In this document: positions 52,401 to 63,200 of the stretch, piece by piece
How the letters are laid out: each line of letters starts with the position of its first letter
Position numbering within the stretch: the first letter of the stretch is position 1
Source: Stratiolaelaps scimitus
Taxonomy: Eukaryota > Arthropoda > Arachnida > Mesostigmata > Laelapidae
Length of the DNA stretch: 64,000 nucleotides
NCBI GenBank assembly: GCA_019614645.1
Contig: JABWDB010000001.1
Location: 14,735,501 to 14,799,500 of the forward strand
Reading direction: 5' to 3'
Notes under the pieces: model-generated
Database searches by the model: none
The model's input: only the letters and a program-made list of their open reading frames with translations
Told to the model about the DNA's origin: nothing
Position numbers and translations under genes: made by a program

Positions 52401-55400
52401 GCCCTTATCGCACACCAGTACAATATATCGAAAAAAAATGGCGACCGGTATCGGTACAGTAGGTCGTCAACAACGTTCGTCAGTGATGGATCTTAGACGA
52501 GGAGGCGCAGGATGACATACGCGCCCAAGCGCAGGTATCGATCCCTTTTTCGCCACCACGACGGCGACGTTAGTTGTTCTGGCGTGTAAATTAATGATGC
52601 TGTGCACATAGTGATGAATGAGGATGCCACGTTGTATTGTCTGTACCCTGCGGGCCGCCTGATGTTGACTGCTCAGGGTGGAAAGCCGCCGGTAAAAGGT
52701 TAGCTGTAAAAACGGCGCAAAAGTCTCCCGTTCAATAATCCAGATGAAGCAGGCAACTTCTTGAAATAACATAGAGACTTCGTAGCACTCGCTAAAGATT
52801 CACGGAAAGGACACGGAAAGTAGCATGCGCCAACAAGCTATGTCAAATTAAAACAGATTCACTGAAATCGCGAATATGCGCATGGCGTCGGGCTGTACTA
52901 GTTCTTCTCTTTCTTGCTGTCCAAAGTAATGTAGTGATTGATTCTGTTTGTTTTAGCCCTTCAGCATTATCCGCGTTCGCAAAATGTCGACATCGATATC
53001 TGAATGACACTAGTAGATAATATATCACTATGAGACAAACTAATTTGATCGTAGCATTTCATCAACTGCAGTTTGCTCATTTCACCCGTATCAATTTCCA
53101 ATCAATTTGTGTCCATATTATTATTATCCTTATTATTATTATCCTTATTATTATTAATTATTATTATTATTATTATTATCCTTATTATTATTAATTATTA
53201 TTATTATTATCCTTATTATAAATATTATCATTGTTGTGCGGCTTGCCCGACATTTTCACTTGTGAACGTTGATACACCCATCTATCCGTTCCATCTATGA
53301 ATCTTGTTCGTCGCTATACCCACATCTACACGACAGTTCATGGTCATCTGGACGCCTAGCGTTCACGTGCCATTATACGCGCTTTACGATTCCTCAGCGC
53401 TTTTGCATTCGCCGTCCACACCTACGAATTTTAACTTCCCCGTAGACGTAAACACGTCGCAAGACGTCACATTATACAGCCACTTCGTCATCATTCCGCA
53501 CCTGAATCGTTATGCTGTTCCCAGCCAGTTCCCGTTTCACCTCTTCCGGAAGTCGCTTTCTCAGCCACCGCCAAGGACGATCGATGGCTACCAGCTGCCG
53601 ACACTGAGGAAACCATTTGGGTGGGCGCTCTAACTGCGTCGACCGTCTTCAAGCACCATGTGTATCCTTGGAGCACTTTCCCGAGCAGATTCTACGCCCA
53701 AGTCTCTCGCTTCAGCTTTGCTAGGCCGAAATGGCGCCAGTGACCGGTTTCGCTATAGGGCTTAGCACGTAGTCACGACGAGGAATTCACCCCTGGTTGA
53801 TACTATTTTGCATATGTTGATTTGCCAGTTATATCTTTGTCAATGGGAGAAACAGGCAACGGCAATAACTTCGATCTTAGCGTCCGCTGTATTCAACATC
53901 ATAATAAAGGCATATACATAAAAATGTGAATATTTCTCAAATGGAACGTGTATGATGTAATATTAGCCGCCGGGCCACCATGACCAGGTGGTCTGGCTAG
54001 TTACCACCATTCCTCTGGACTTAGGCTGTCGAGAGCATTCATCAGACTCGACCAACAGGAAGTTACTCGGCTCTTTACAGTCAAGTGATGTTAGGTAAAG
54101 AATAAACAAGTCGGCGGCTATATAAGGCTGAGATCAAGTGGCTCATAGCACAACATCGTCTGCCGACGATGAGAAACCAAGTCAGGAGTTTTATATATAT
54201 AGTAGTATACCATCATGTTCATACAGCCGACAATCTAACACATTTCTTGACAGCGAGTATTGAATAACCGAGAAATAATTAATTTCCCATAATGCCATCG
54301 CATTGTTCAGAACCTCCTCATGTTATCTGTTTCAGCAATACATTGGTCGAACATAAGAAGCTGATCAAGAACTACGGCGAAACACATATGGGACTGTTAT
54401 CGAATCAGCTTGCGGATTCGATCCAGACATCCTACGGTTCCAAGTTTCCAACGCTGCCCCTGCGGCAATCCGTTGGACGATAACGATGACACCCTCGAAA
54501 AAAAGATGGCAACAACCTACTTTCTTATCTCAACTCGCCCACTGAGAATGAATACAAAGAAATAGGAACTGAAGTTATTCAATTGAAGTCCTTATCCAGT
54601 TTGCATAGATCATACAGTTTCATGCGTTGCTGCGATATTCATTACTAATACGCGACACATGGAACGAAACCAGATCTTAGCCGAGCGTTTTCCTGTTCGA
54701 AAAGCGAATGTACCAAGATGACGGAATTAAAGTTATCTCCGAGAATACGGGAGGGGCGATAGCGTGTTGGGGTATCCATAGACTCGATCCAGGCTTAAAG
54801 ATGCGTAGAGAACTTTTCTGTCCCTTGAAGTGTCGAATGCAAAACGATGGGGTGAACCATTCGATGCCAGTTGTATAGGAACCCAATAAGCAAAATAATT
54901 TCTATATTAATGTCACACCCTATTTCCTGGTTCCTCTTCGTATTCGCGCTTAATATACTGCCGCCAAAACGCGGCTACAATTAATCGTTTTCAGGGGAAC
55001 ACGTTCCTAGTTGACACCTAATCGAGGGACAGAAAGAGGAAGAGTCTATTGTGTGATAGCCGTGCGTCCTCTTCTGTGCTTGCTACTTCCTCTTGTTGTG
55101 GATAATAACGTAAGGACCCTACATCCAGCGGTGATCTTGGCAAGTGACATTACCTACCAGTATATATATATATATATATATATCTGTTGAACTAAGTGAG
55201 TCTAAATGACCCACCGCTTCGACGGCAGCCCACTACAGCGACCCACGCAGTGCACGCGTACTATTAGGTTTACGAACCGGCAACTTGTCTCCATTGCCAA
55301 TTCAACAAGAGTATAATGGTTTTGTCACAAATCGGCATGATCATACCGGATACAAAGGACAAAACATATAGGAAGTAATAGACATATTCTTTTTCGTCAG

Positions 55401-58400
55401 TTGCATGGCGCGCCCATATGGAAACGCATATGCCAACTGTACAATGCATGCTACCCTATAGCATATACATAGTACAGGAATGAATGTAACAATCAGCTTG
55501 CACGGCCATGCAAACTAGAATCCTTCGCGAAATCAGCGTGCTTTTCAGCGCAAGATAGGCATTTTTAATGAACTCAAAGAGCAAATTGGTAAAATCGCTC
55601 CGAGAGTTCAGCCGAACTTATCGAAACCTACTTTGCGATTAGATCCACATAAGTACAGTGTATGTTCGGGTCAGTATGATAGAATAGCATGGCAGATTTT
55701 GATATCTACACTAACCATTCACTGTGCCACAGTTCTGTCTCACAACGATGCATGTGCTTCCTGTCGGTCTCGTTATCATTATGTCATTGCCAAACTAGAT
55801 TATGTAAGTCGGAGAAGCCGTTCATATGCTTTGCAAAGGCATTCGTTGCGGTGAGTGGAAAATGATGTCAAGCTATTCTGGTTGATGCTCAGGCCAGGCG
55901 CCTCCTAGATGCCTACCGGAACCCTGGGAACACTTTCAAATTCAACAAATCCTGAATACAGGGTTTAGCTGGAGCGAATGGGAAACTCGTAGCGATTGCC
56001 AAATATTCAGTGGAATTGCCCAATCGAAGGATCTGCAGCAGGACGCGAAGGCACAATGTTCAACACAGCAGGCATCACAACTGTGCCGTCCACCTCGTTC
56101 GAGATGCACTTCGAACTAGTCCGCCATATGGTAAGCGGCCTTCGAAAAGCTCTAGCTGCAAGATTATAGCAAAAACGAAATTCGAGGCGTAAATACAATG
56201 TTAAGATGGGTACGCAACAATGTAACGAGTTGCGTTTGTTGCTTCCGTCATTGTTTTTTTACTATTCGAGCGCTGCTGTTGCTGCTGCTGTAACTCGCTT
56301 CCCTAGAGTTTGTTCGTGACATGATAGAGTACGCTCCATGGGTCTCGCCTCTCGCCTCCGCGCTACTTTCTGTGGCCGTACGAACAACGGGCATTTCCGG
56401 ATTGCAGGAAGACGCAACTTGAACGTGTCTGTATCGTGCTCACCAATGCGACGTGGCTCCGACTTGGGTGGGATAGGAAACATTCGCGAAATGGCGACAA
56501 CGAAGGCATCCATAGGCTGCCGCGGCGCCGCCGGTGCCGGCGGATGTCGGATAGTGAAGCTGTGCAGAAGCCGAACAGGGACAGAGAAGAGGTCGGGTCG
56601 CCGCAGCGAGGGACTTTCGGGGCTCGCGATTCGGGTGCGTAATGCACGGCAGTGATCGTTGCGAAACAGGGCGAATACAAACGACACCTCCGCCATGGCA
56701 CTTGGCTTGCTCAATGTCATGTTTTGCTCTGCTTTGACTTGGTGTCGCTGGTGAAATTTGACATTTTTTTTCTTGTCTTTAGATTCTAGACGAATGGTGT
56801 CGCTGTTGTGTCGGCTAATGCCAAGGGCGAACGCTACCGAGACGGCGTTCAGGATAAAGTTGACTCTTTTCCTGCTCGAAGGCAAGACTTGTCTCAATGG
56901 ATGTTTCGAAAACATTGTTCGACAGCCTGATCATTTGACTTCATTAGTGATCGTGTTGGATACTGCTGGCCATAGTATGGTCCATGTGATAGCCGTGTGT
57001 ATTAGGTGGTCTTTGTGTAAGATTTGAATACGGCCTCAGTCAGCCGGTTGATTGCAGGTACTAAAAAGGTATTTTTATTCAAGTTGTGCAGTACTGCGAC
57101 GTTGCTGTCTCAGCGACTACGAGAATCAGCCGGGATACAAGTTGTCAAAGTGTGGCCAAACTGAAGGGTAAAAATGCATTGAAATACGTCATCACAAATT
57201 GCCTCATTGTTGTATCTGGCGTGAGAGAGACTCGACCTCGGGTATATTCTGCATAATAGCTCAGACTATTTATAGAAGTTCTCCGGTAGGCATTTTTTCT
57301 CAAAGCATTAAACCTCTGTTATTGAGTATTGACATAGAACGCGTTCTCGTCGATACATGGTTCGATCGACCCTGTTTTTTATGAAGGGTACACGCCAAAC
57401 AGTAGGCGTCAAAATAAGAACTTCACGATTGTCCTGAAATGCTTTTGATGACATCATGTCCGCGTAGCTGTTCTGGATGACGTCAAAAGTAAGAGATATT
57501 TAACGTGTGTGAAAGTTTGAAAACCCTTTACGCAGGTTACAGGTATGGATTGTATTTTTATATTGGACGACACCGTAGGCAGCTAATTCCCTCAGACAAC
57601 CTTCAAAAAGGCGAAGATAGAAGAGCTCAGTTAAGGTTTTTTGTCTAAATAAACAAGGTCGTGGGTGGTCAACAAAAAAAGGTTGACTGTCACGTCGATA
57701 TTTGGTGGCAATGTTATAAAGGCTTAAAAAAGGTGTTTAATAGTATTAGGTTGTTTCAAGCAAACTCGAAGTACAGATTCTTTAAACAACAGAAGTGCAT
57801 GGCGAACGTTATCGTGAAGAAGCCACGTACGCACGCCATGCACTGATTGTCGTAAGCGACCGTATCCAAATTTTCTGCGAAATAGTTTTTATACACCTTG
57901 CTAGTGACAAAGGTTTTCGTAACTAGGACCCGACAGAGGGCAATTTCGTTGAACTCCACGGCCATAATCAGTATCCTATTGTAGCCGCGAATCTGGGCAC
58001 ACACTTCAAGTTCAGCTGTTTCACATGAGTACAAATATTGGTGACGCCGCTTCCGATTGGGCTATGCGTACAACTTGACTAATGTCTCATCAACCGTGAG
58101 ACTATGTTTCAAGGTTGCTTCCGGTTGACACTAATAGCGTAAGTACTACAACTCACAACAAACAAAAACGGATATCTCTCTGTTCCGGTCGCTGTTCGCG
58201 TAGCGCCCCTTTGACTAGAATCTTCCTCATGCCAAGATCGCCTTTGACGATACGCCGAGCCAGCGAATCCGGTCGTTCGATGTTCAGCTCGCAAGCGAGC
58301 GCGGGAACCAATGTCCCGAACATTGAAAGCACACTTCCAACATGTCCACCGCTTCTTGTCATTGTCAAGCATCGCCCCCCCCCCCTTGTTGCACATCGGC

Positions 58401-60282
58401 AGCTCGACTCGCCTCTCATAAGCATCGCACACGATCCCCATGCATTTCTAGCGAGCAAGGTGCTCCGGCCTAACAATTATCCTTTCCTAGTTTTATGTGC
58501 TTAAAAATGCAGCCATTACGGCTTTTTGAACATCCGGAGAGTTTACTTAGATCGATCGAACACTGGCTAATCGTTAAAGGTACTTACAATCGAGTTTCTC
58601 TTCGACGTTGCCACGAGAAGTCACCGATAGTGCGCGGATGAACTCCTCGAACTCGATAGCTCCATCTTTGTTCTCGTCAAATACCCGGAAGATGAGCGAT
58701 GTGAATTTCGAAGGGTCTCCCTGAAAGACATCGACAACGACAGATCAACGAGAGCACCATTAACATCATTGATCCCGTTGACATGCTACAATTGTAAAAT
58801 TACGCACCCGATGAACATTCTCTTGAGTCGCACCCGATGAACGCACCCGATGGACATCCTCTGAGTCACTTGGCTCTTTCGCCGCACGATGGTACAACTC
58901 AGGTAAATGTGTTTCAAATTAGCAATGAACGAACGTGTAGCAGGATCGATTAGTTTCCGTAAAGCTTTACACCTTTTTTTGTGCATCCAGATTAAACTAC
59001 ACTATCGTATTGTATTTGTCGTCCAGTGAAGCATTTCACCAAGATGCTCAATGCTTTCATGCACCTCATCTGAGCGCATAGGCTTTGCGAGAAGTTAACT
59101 CGTCCGCCGCGTATACCATATGTGTACGGCGCACCAGCGTCAACAATGGCAAGACAGAAAACTACTGGTTTCCAGTAGCTGAATTTGGGGTCAGACGTCG
59201 CGTTGCCATTGCACCTATGTAACGACGCTAAGTGGTGTGGCTGGGGCGTATCTTTTATCTTACGATTCCGACGCACCGCCGTGAGAATCCTCTGCCACTC
59301 GTTGAGTGCTGCCGAGAATCTGATTTGAGCAAGGTCGTTCGTCCGGTTGTGCCCGAACTCCGTATCTTACTGCTCACCTCTTGGACGAACTCACGTGAGG
59401 GGAGGCTATTACAACGGGAGCGCAACACCTCTCCGGCAAGCGACAACGAGGTACATGTCCCCATGTGTCAAGCACTTCCGAGCAAATTTTGCTGCAGCCC
59501 AGACAACGACCGGATAAATTATAGATGAAGAGGGAACAATGAATATGAATCATATAGGAGTAATACGCCGCCCTCGAGCCTGGCTGGATGTGACGGGTTG
59601 ATGCACGAACTGTTCAGTTCTTCGCCCGAAACCCTTGAATCGTTATTGTATTGTAATCGTTTGCCCATTTCGTGCGCTATTCCAACGTTCGGTAGACGAT
59701 GGGATAATGAATCCTTAAAATGACGTGCCCAGTTGACATAAAACTCACGAGCGTCGCTAAAACAAAAAGGTAATCTTCGAATTGGACATTTCTTCTAGGG
59801 CACACACCGTTGCAGGGTTGGGTACCTGGAGTTAGCGGATTACAAAGGAAGGTGCGTTTTTGCCTAAGGGCTACATTAACAGGCCAGACGACAGAGCGCT
59901 ACGGGGTGTGCTGTAGACTCACGAAACCTTGCTTCTATACGTTTTCCTATCTTAACACCTGCCACCTTCCCATCTGTTAACTCACAAAGCTTTGCTACGT
60001 ACATATGATCATGAGCAATTTGTTGCTGCAAACCTGTAGCCTTGGCGTCAGGTGCACTCGGAAAGTGTCGCCTTTTAGTAATAAATGTTATTACTGTACT
60101 CATACGCTTTTGATTGCTTTTCGGCCCTATCGATATTAATCATCTAGACAGGCCACTTTGCGGTTTACTTACCTTGGGAAAGAATAGCTTGTAGATTCGA
60201 AGGAATCCCTGCTCAGTGAGATGACCTGAGGGGCAGTCCTTCACGAAGCCCTTGTGCCATTGGCGGATCTCTTTCTCAGTGA
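35349..60282 (-). CDS. Frq: Frequenin / NCS-1 neuronal calcium sensor (N-terminal exon not in view)
   Basis: EF-hand calcium sensor of the frequenin/NCS-1 branch. Family members are N-myristoylated and act at presynaptic membranes and Golgi, on PI4-kinase, Ric8 and calcium-dependent transmitter release. The four exons found are 60173-60282, 58588-58720, 45159-45319 and 35349-35441 (497 bases). EF1 is degenerate (DCPSG), as always in the family. EF2 ([12 protein letters not shown]) and EF3 ([12 protein letters not shown]) have full ligand sets. EF4 ([12 protein letters not shown]) has Asn where Gly is normal at loop position 6. The motif [14 protein letters not shown] and the C-terminus VQALSLYSA separate it from neurocalcin and hippocalcin. 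The first exon, with MGK..SKLK and the myristoylation site (about 22 codons), is not visible up to base 64000. The expected full length is about 187 residues. Confidence 0.95.
36039..36064. repeat. (TA)n microsatellite
   Basis: 13 TA units in a frequenin intron; a similar tract lies at 35726-35745. Confidence 0.93.
40174..40426 (+). other. Possible unannotated exon, plus strand
   Basis: A GC-richer open segment bounded by a pyrimidine-poor CAACAG acceptor and a GAG/GTTAGT donor. It encodes a plausible amphipathic stretch (for example [20 protein letters not shown] and [30 protein letters not shown]). No family is recognised and no partner exon is convincing. It could equally be a chance frame. 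Confidence 0.25.
40663..40719. repeat. Perfect 17-bp inverted repeat beside a (TA)n tract
   Basis: The arms at 40663-40679 and 40703-40719 are exact reverse complements (ACAGTAGAAACGACGAT and its complement) with a 23-base spacer. The second arm runs straight into a 49-base (TA)n tract. An inner GTATCG/CGATAC pair could form an alternative fold. Confidence 0.9.
40719..40767. repeat. (TA)n microsatellite, about 24 units
   Basis: Begins at the last base of the hairpin arm at 40703-40719. Confidence 0.95.
43326..43442 (-). other. Small open frame of 38 codons, unassigned
   Basis: ATG to TGA reading [20 protein letters not shown] and then [18 protein letters not shown]. It is hydrophilic with a complete start and stop, but no family is recognised. 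It lies in a frequenin intron on the same strand. It could be a short peptide or chance. Confidence 0.15.
44207..44286. repeat. Longest (TA)n tract in the window, 40 units
   Basis: 80 bases of uninterrupted TA. It sits in a frequenin intron 0.9 kb from the EF3 exon. Its length makes the assembled repeat count unreliable. Confidence 0.96.
45159..45319 (-). CDS. Frq: Frequenin exon with EF-hand 3
   Basis: 161 bases with a GTTTCAG acceptor and a GTGAGA donor. It encodes (W)[38 protein letters not shown] and [15 protein letters not shown]. The acidic linker between EF3 and EF4 is Gly-rich here, unlike the Gln/Pro-rich insect version. It is separated from the previous exon by a 13.3-kb intron. 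Confidence 0.96.
46510..47600 (+). pseudogene. Mariner (DD34D) transposase pseudogene
   Basis: Reading along the plus strand, mariner blocks appear in order. [14 protein letters not shown] is the N-terminal helix-turn-helix. A frameshift to [12 protein letters not shown] (the 'RRFNSG' linker) follows near 46618. Then come the second DNA-binding helices ([20 protein letters not shown]) and the catalytic blocks [17 protein letters not shown] and [20 protein letters not shown]. The second and third aspartates are separated by 34 residues, the mariner DD34D spacing. The frame carries stops at 46924, 47050, 47287 and 47473; the last two stand where relatives typically have Trp. It is an inactive relic of a cut-and-paste element. 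No confident terminal inverted repeats were seen; the 3' end is likely near 47.56-47.60 kb. Confidence 0.9.
48000..49390. other. GC-rich island with a 295-codon open frame
   Basis: The plus-strand frame 48497-49384 stays open for 295 codons, the longest uninterrupted frame in the window. Its protein is rich in Arg, Ser and Ala ([23 protein letters not shown]) and includes translated CAG repeats, with no known domain. Other frames of the same stretch are also open, as expected for GC-rich DNA. The region may be an alternative frequenin promoter or first exon on the minus strand, or a nested gene. Confidence 0.3.
49449..49476. repeat. (TA)n microsatellite
   Basis: 14 TA units; further short tracts occur at 55161-55183 and 60906-60925. 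Confidence 0.94.
50465..51570. other. GC-rich island with overlapping long open frames
   Basis: Minus-strand frames of 203 codons (50618-51229) and 216 codons (50919-51569) overlap each other, so at most one can be real. Both are low in recognisable structure. No family is assigned. Confidence 0.3.
53116..53225. repeat. Higher-order TTATTATTATCC array
   Basis: ATT trinucleotide repeats interrupted regularly by CC and by TAATTA, with blocks such as TCCTTATTATTATTAATTATT repeated. It is a compound microsatellite in the large frequenin intron. Confidence 0.9.
56262..56915 (-). other. Unassigned 217-codon open frame
   Basis: Open from ATG at 56915 to the stop at 56262. The protein is basic and Pro/Arg-rich with a poly-Ala end derived from a CAG/CTG repeat, and it has no recognised domain. 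Plus-strand and alternative minus-strand frames are open over the same GC-rich stretch, so chance is a serious explanation. Confidence 0.25.
58588..58720 (-). CDS. Frq: Frequenin exon with EF-hand 2
   Basis: 133 bases with a CTTTCAG acceptor and a GTAAGT donor. It encodes [34 protein letters not shown] and [10 protein letters not shown]. It is phase 0 at its start and leaves one base for the Trp codon completed in the next exon. Confidence 0.96.
58721..60172 (-). other. Frequenin intron between EF1 and EF2 exons (1.45 kb)
   Basis: GT-AG intron. It holds the CGCACCCGATG minisatellite at 58803-58866; otherwise nothing is recognised. Confidence 0.85.
58803..58866. repeat. Short minisatellite with core CGCACCCGATG
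   Basis: Three units begin at 58803, 58829 and 58842. The first and third are about 25 bases with matching ends (GAACATTCTCTTGAGT and GGACATCCTCTGAGT); the middle one is a 13-base truncated copy. Confidence 0.9.
60173..60282 (-). CDS. Frq: Frequenin exon with degenerate EF-hand 1
   Basis: 110 bases with an ATTTCAG acceptor and a GTAAGT donor. It encodes [36 protein letters not shown]. It begins with two bases of a codon (?TC), so the missing exon must end in phase 1; family alignment predicts Phe (or Val) there. Confidence 0.95.
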
Positions 60283-63200
60283 CTGAAATATGAAAGCAGG
60301 GAGATTCACATTAAAACCGATAGACAGTTCGATTAGAGAACTCATTTTGAAAAGAGCATTGAAACACACGTTAACTCGATGTCACTTATAACTAATTGCA
60401 ATGGGCTTTGCCACAGACAATTCCGTACATCGAGCAGGTCGATTGAAACGTAATTATTATTGAGCAAAGCCAAGATGTAATATGGTAATGCTGTATTGTC
60501 CCTCTTCTAGACCGGTGCCTTATTCCGTTCATTTTAATTAATTTTCTTCTAGCCGCGAAACGCTGGTGAGGATCTCTGATTATCTCATTATTATTATTAT
60601 AACAAATGCTGCTATTTTATATAAGTAACTATAATTACTTTGGAAACAGATATATCGTCAGAAGTGATAACATTGAGGTGTTTGATTGATGCGAATTTAA
60701 TGAATTCTATTGTATCGTACTTCGCTACAGCGGAGGCTGAATGAAGCCGATGCGTAGAAACCAAGTTGCCAACTCCAATAAATATTCGAGTGATAATCTC
60801 GGATAAGCAGAATAATACAGCTCGAGTCTTATGGAAGACTGCCGCTTGCAGCATAATACAACCCGTACATTGACCTGAACCTAGAGTTCCCACTCTCTAA
60901 TCCATAATATATATATATATATATACATTTTTGATACAAAACCTTGGCAATCGCAGTCGTCTGCACTACGAAAATCTAAAAGTAGATACAGACGAAACGA
61001 CAACACTATTGCATATTTATATGTATAAGCTTTGCACAGCTGTTCCACGGCCGTTCCCAAAATGTGATATGTTGGGAAAAAGTGTCCGCCAACGAACGAA
61101 CGCCAAAGGCAGCTCAAACGACATTCACAACCTATCCATGTCGCGATACTCCTCTCTCTCTCTCTTTCTAACTCCTCCCTATCTCGCTGCTTCTTTCCTT
61201 ACTCATGTTTCGGGTGAAAGCGCTACTTAATATATGTAGATGGATAAGTCCACTCGCAAATAGCTCATCTCGGGGTTCCGCCTTATTAAACACCACACAC
61301 AGCCATAAGAACATATGAGGCCAAGTGTTGTTTGCCAACCACAGCTTAGCTCTGGATAACCACATTTATAGATGCATGCCTCTGCCCTATTTTTACTTTT
61401 TTTAGACTGGACTGCTGTTAGTTGGGCTCAGCCTGGGTCCAGCTGAGCATATGATAGACGCATACATCTGTCGGATATTGATGTCACTGCAAATATTGAT
61501 GTCACTCCTAAGAGTAGCCGACGAGGTTTGCCTTCCGTCCTTCCAAGATGACGAAATCGTGGTAACAAGGAGTCGCACTACCCAGAAACATATGCTCTAC
61601 GCTTAAGCAATGAGCGCCCAGCAATGTAGTGTCTGTGTGTGGGCAAACAGCAACCTCCGATGAGGAGCTTCCGCTGCTGCCGTTTCTGTACCATAAATTT
61701 GCGAACTGGTACGTCTATTGCAGGCAACTCCTCCGTCTTTGTCGCGGTCTCCACACGTCACGAATGTTTAGATGTTAACGACCCAATGCTCAGAAGAAGA
61801 CCCAGACGGCAACGAAAGATCGTAGTCACCACAACCATAGCTAAGGCGGTACACACGTCCACTGACTATCAGTGTACTCATCGACAACCACCTGGGCACG
61901 GCCGCAAGGAGACCAGCATAAGAGGTGATTCTGGCAAGTTGATGATTCCAAGATAAAATGATACTTACAATACATGTGTGCGGTGTATTTTTGGCATAGC
62001 ACAGCTACCTAGCCTAGATCTTATTATCTTATTATATTGTACGTCATGGCCGTAGCATGTTGCAATTAGGCAACTTGTTCGTTGTTGTCATGAAATGTGC
62101 GTTCTCCTCTGAAATGGCCAGGTCCTTTGTCAAGACACAGGCCATATACGCTAGTTATTTACGTGTTTCTACAGAACAATAGGCCCACCAATTCAATTAG
62201 TTAAATAGTTCTTTTCGGATCAAAGAGGCGGAGGAGAAGCGAACGATCACGTACATATAGACATGTTGAACTGTACCAATACGTGTCGGCGATAAAATAC
62301 ATGGCGTCCACCGACCATCGTAGGGTAACTCTTACAGCGAGCAGACGGAGTAAAGAACTTGGCGGAAAAAACAATGCATTCAGATCACACTCAGCGAACG
62401 CAGCGAGCCTTCTGAAATAAGTACGAAAACTCACTCATCTAGCCAAGCGTTTAGCGTCTCATCACGTTTAAAAAAGTGCGCTCTGATGAAATGTCCAAAT
62501 TTCAAAAGCGGCGGCGGCGGCGTCTACGACAACGACTACTAAAAAGGAGATAGTGATGGCTAATTCACCTTTTCTCGTTGGAACATGACGGTACCCACTT
62601 GGTACACGCTCCGCGCTCGACCGCGTGAGAAGAAAGGCGCTCTGTTTGTGACGAGCGTCCCTTCGTAAGGTGTGTAGTGGCCAACACGAATTCCAACGGA
62701 AGACTAACCGCCAAAAGGAGATTTTCGACCTGAGCAACATCTCGCCAACATCTGCCCGATCACAATGGGGCAGCATTTGTCATTTCGACCTTGCCTTGCC
62801 TTCGTACCACTGGATCGTCTCGGCCAGCTAGCGGTGGCAGTATTGAACGGGATACTTTGCTTACCTATTCATCTCGTTGAGTGCCGCCTCACGTCGAGCG
62901 GCAATCGCGTTTGCGCGAACCGCATCTGCCGTTCATACTCGACCGACTACGCTTACCCTCATTAGTATAACATCTGACAGGTAATATCGTTCCTCGAGCA
63001 AGTCGAGTTCGATCCACCTCGTTGGCTGAGCGCGGCAGCACACCGTCATACATCATTTCGATTGCGAAGAATACGTCTAGGGCTATCATAGGAACAAGCG
63101 AGTTTTCCTTGAATTCCCATCGAGCATCTACCTCTGCCTGGCCCCCCGGGAGAGGTGAGAGCGAGCAGAGAAGCGGGAGATTATATCTGCGCCTAAACAA

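Larger units (their letters stand above)
45320..58587 (-). other. Frequenin intron between EF2 and EF3 exons (13.3 kb)
   Basis: Contains a mariner pseudogene (46.5-47.6 kb), GC-rich islands with long open frames (48.0-49.4, 50.5-51.6, 56.3-56.9 kb), a TTATTATTATCC array (53116-53225) and two (TA)n tracts. Protein-like but unassigned fragments lie on the plus strand at 53304-53633 and 54292-54483. A nested gene is possible but not demonstrated. Confidence 0.6.

Noticed and set aside
53304..53633. 109-codon plus-strand frame with protein-like composition
   Set aside because: No motif, no splice or promoter context, and a single open frame of this size is expected by chance in this length of sequence.
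54292..54886. Plus-strand coding-like fragments, possibly a transposon
   Set aside because: Short, broken and without a recognisable family block.
35349..60282. Neurocalcin, hippocalcin or KChIP identity for the EF-hand gene
   Set aside because: [14 protein letters not shown] and the VQALSL ending are frequenin/NCS-1 features. Neurocalcin-type genes end in a different sequence.
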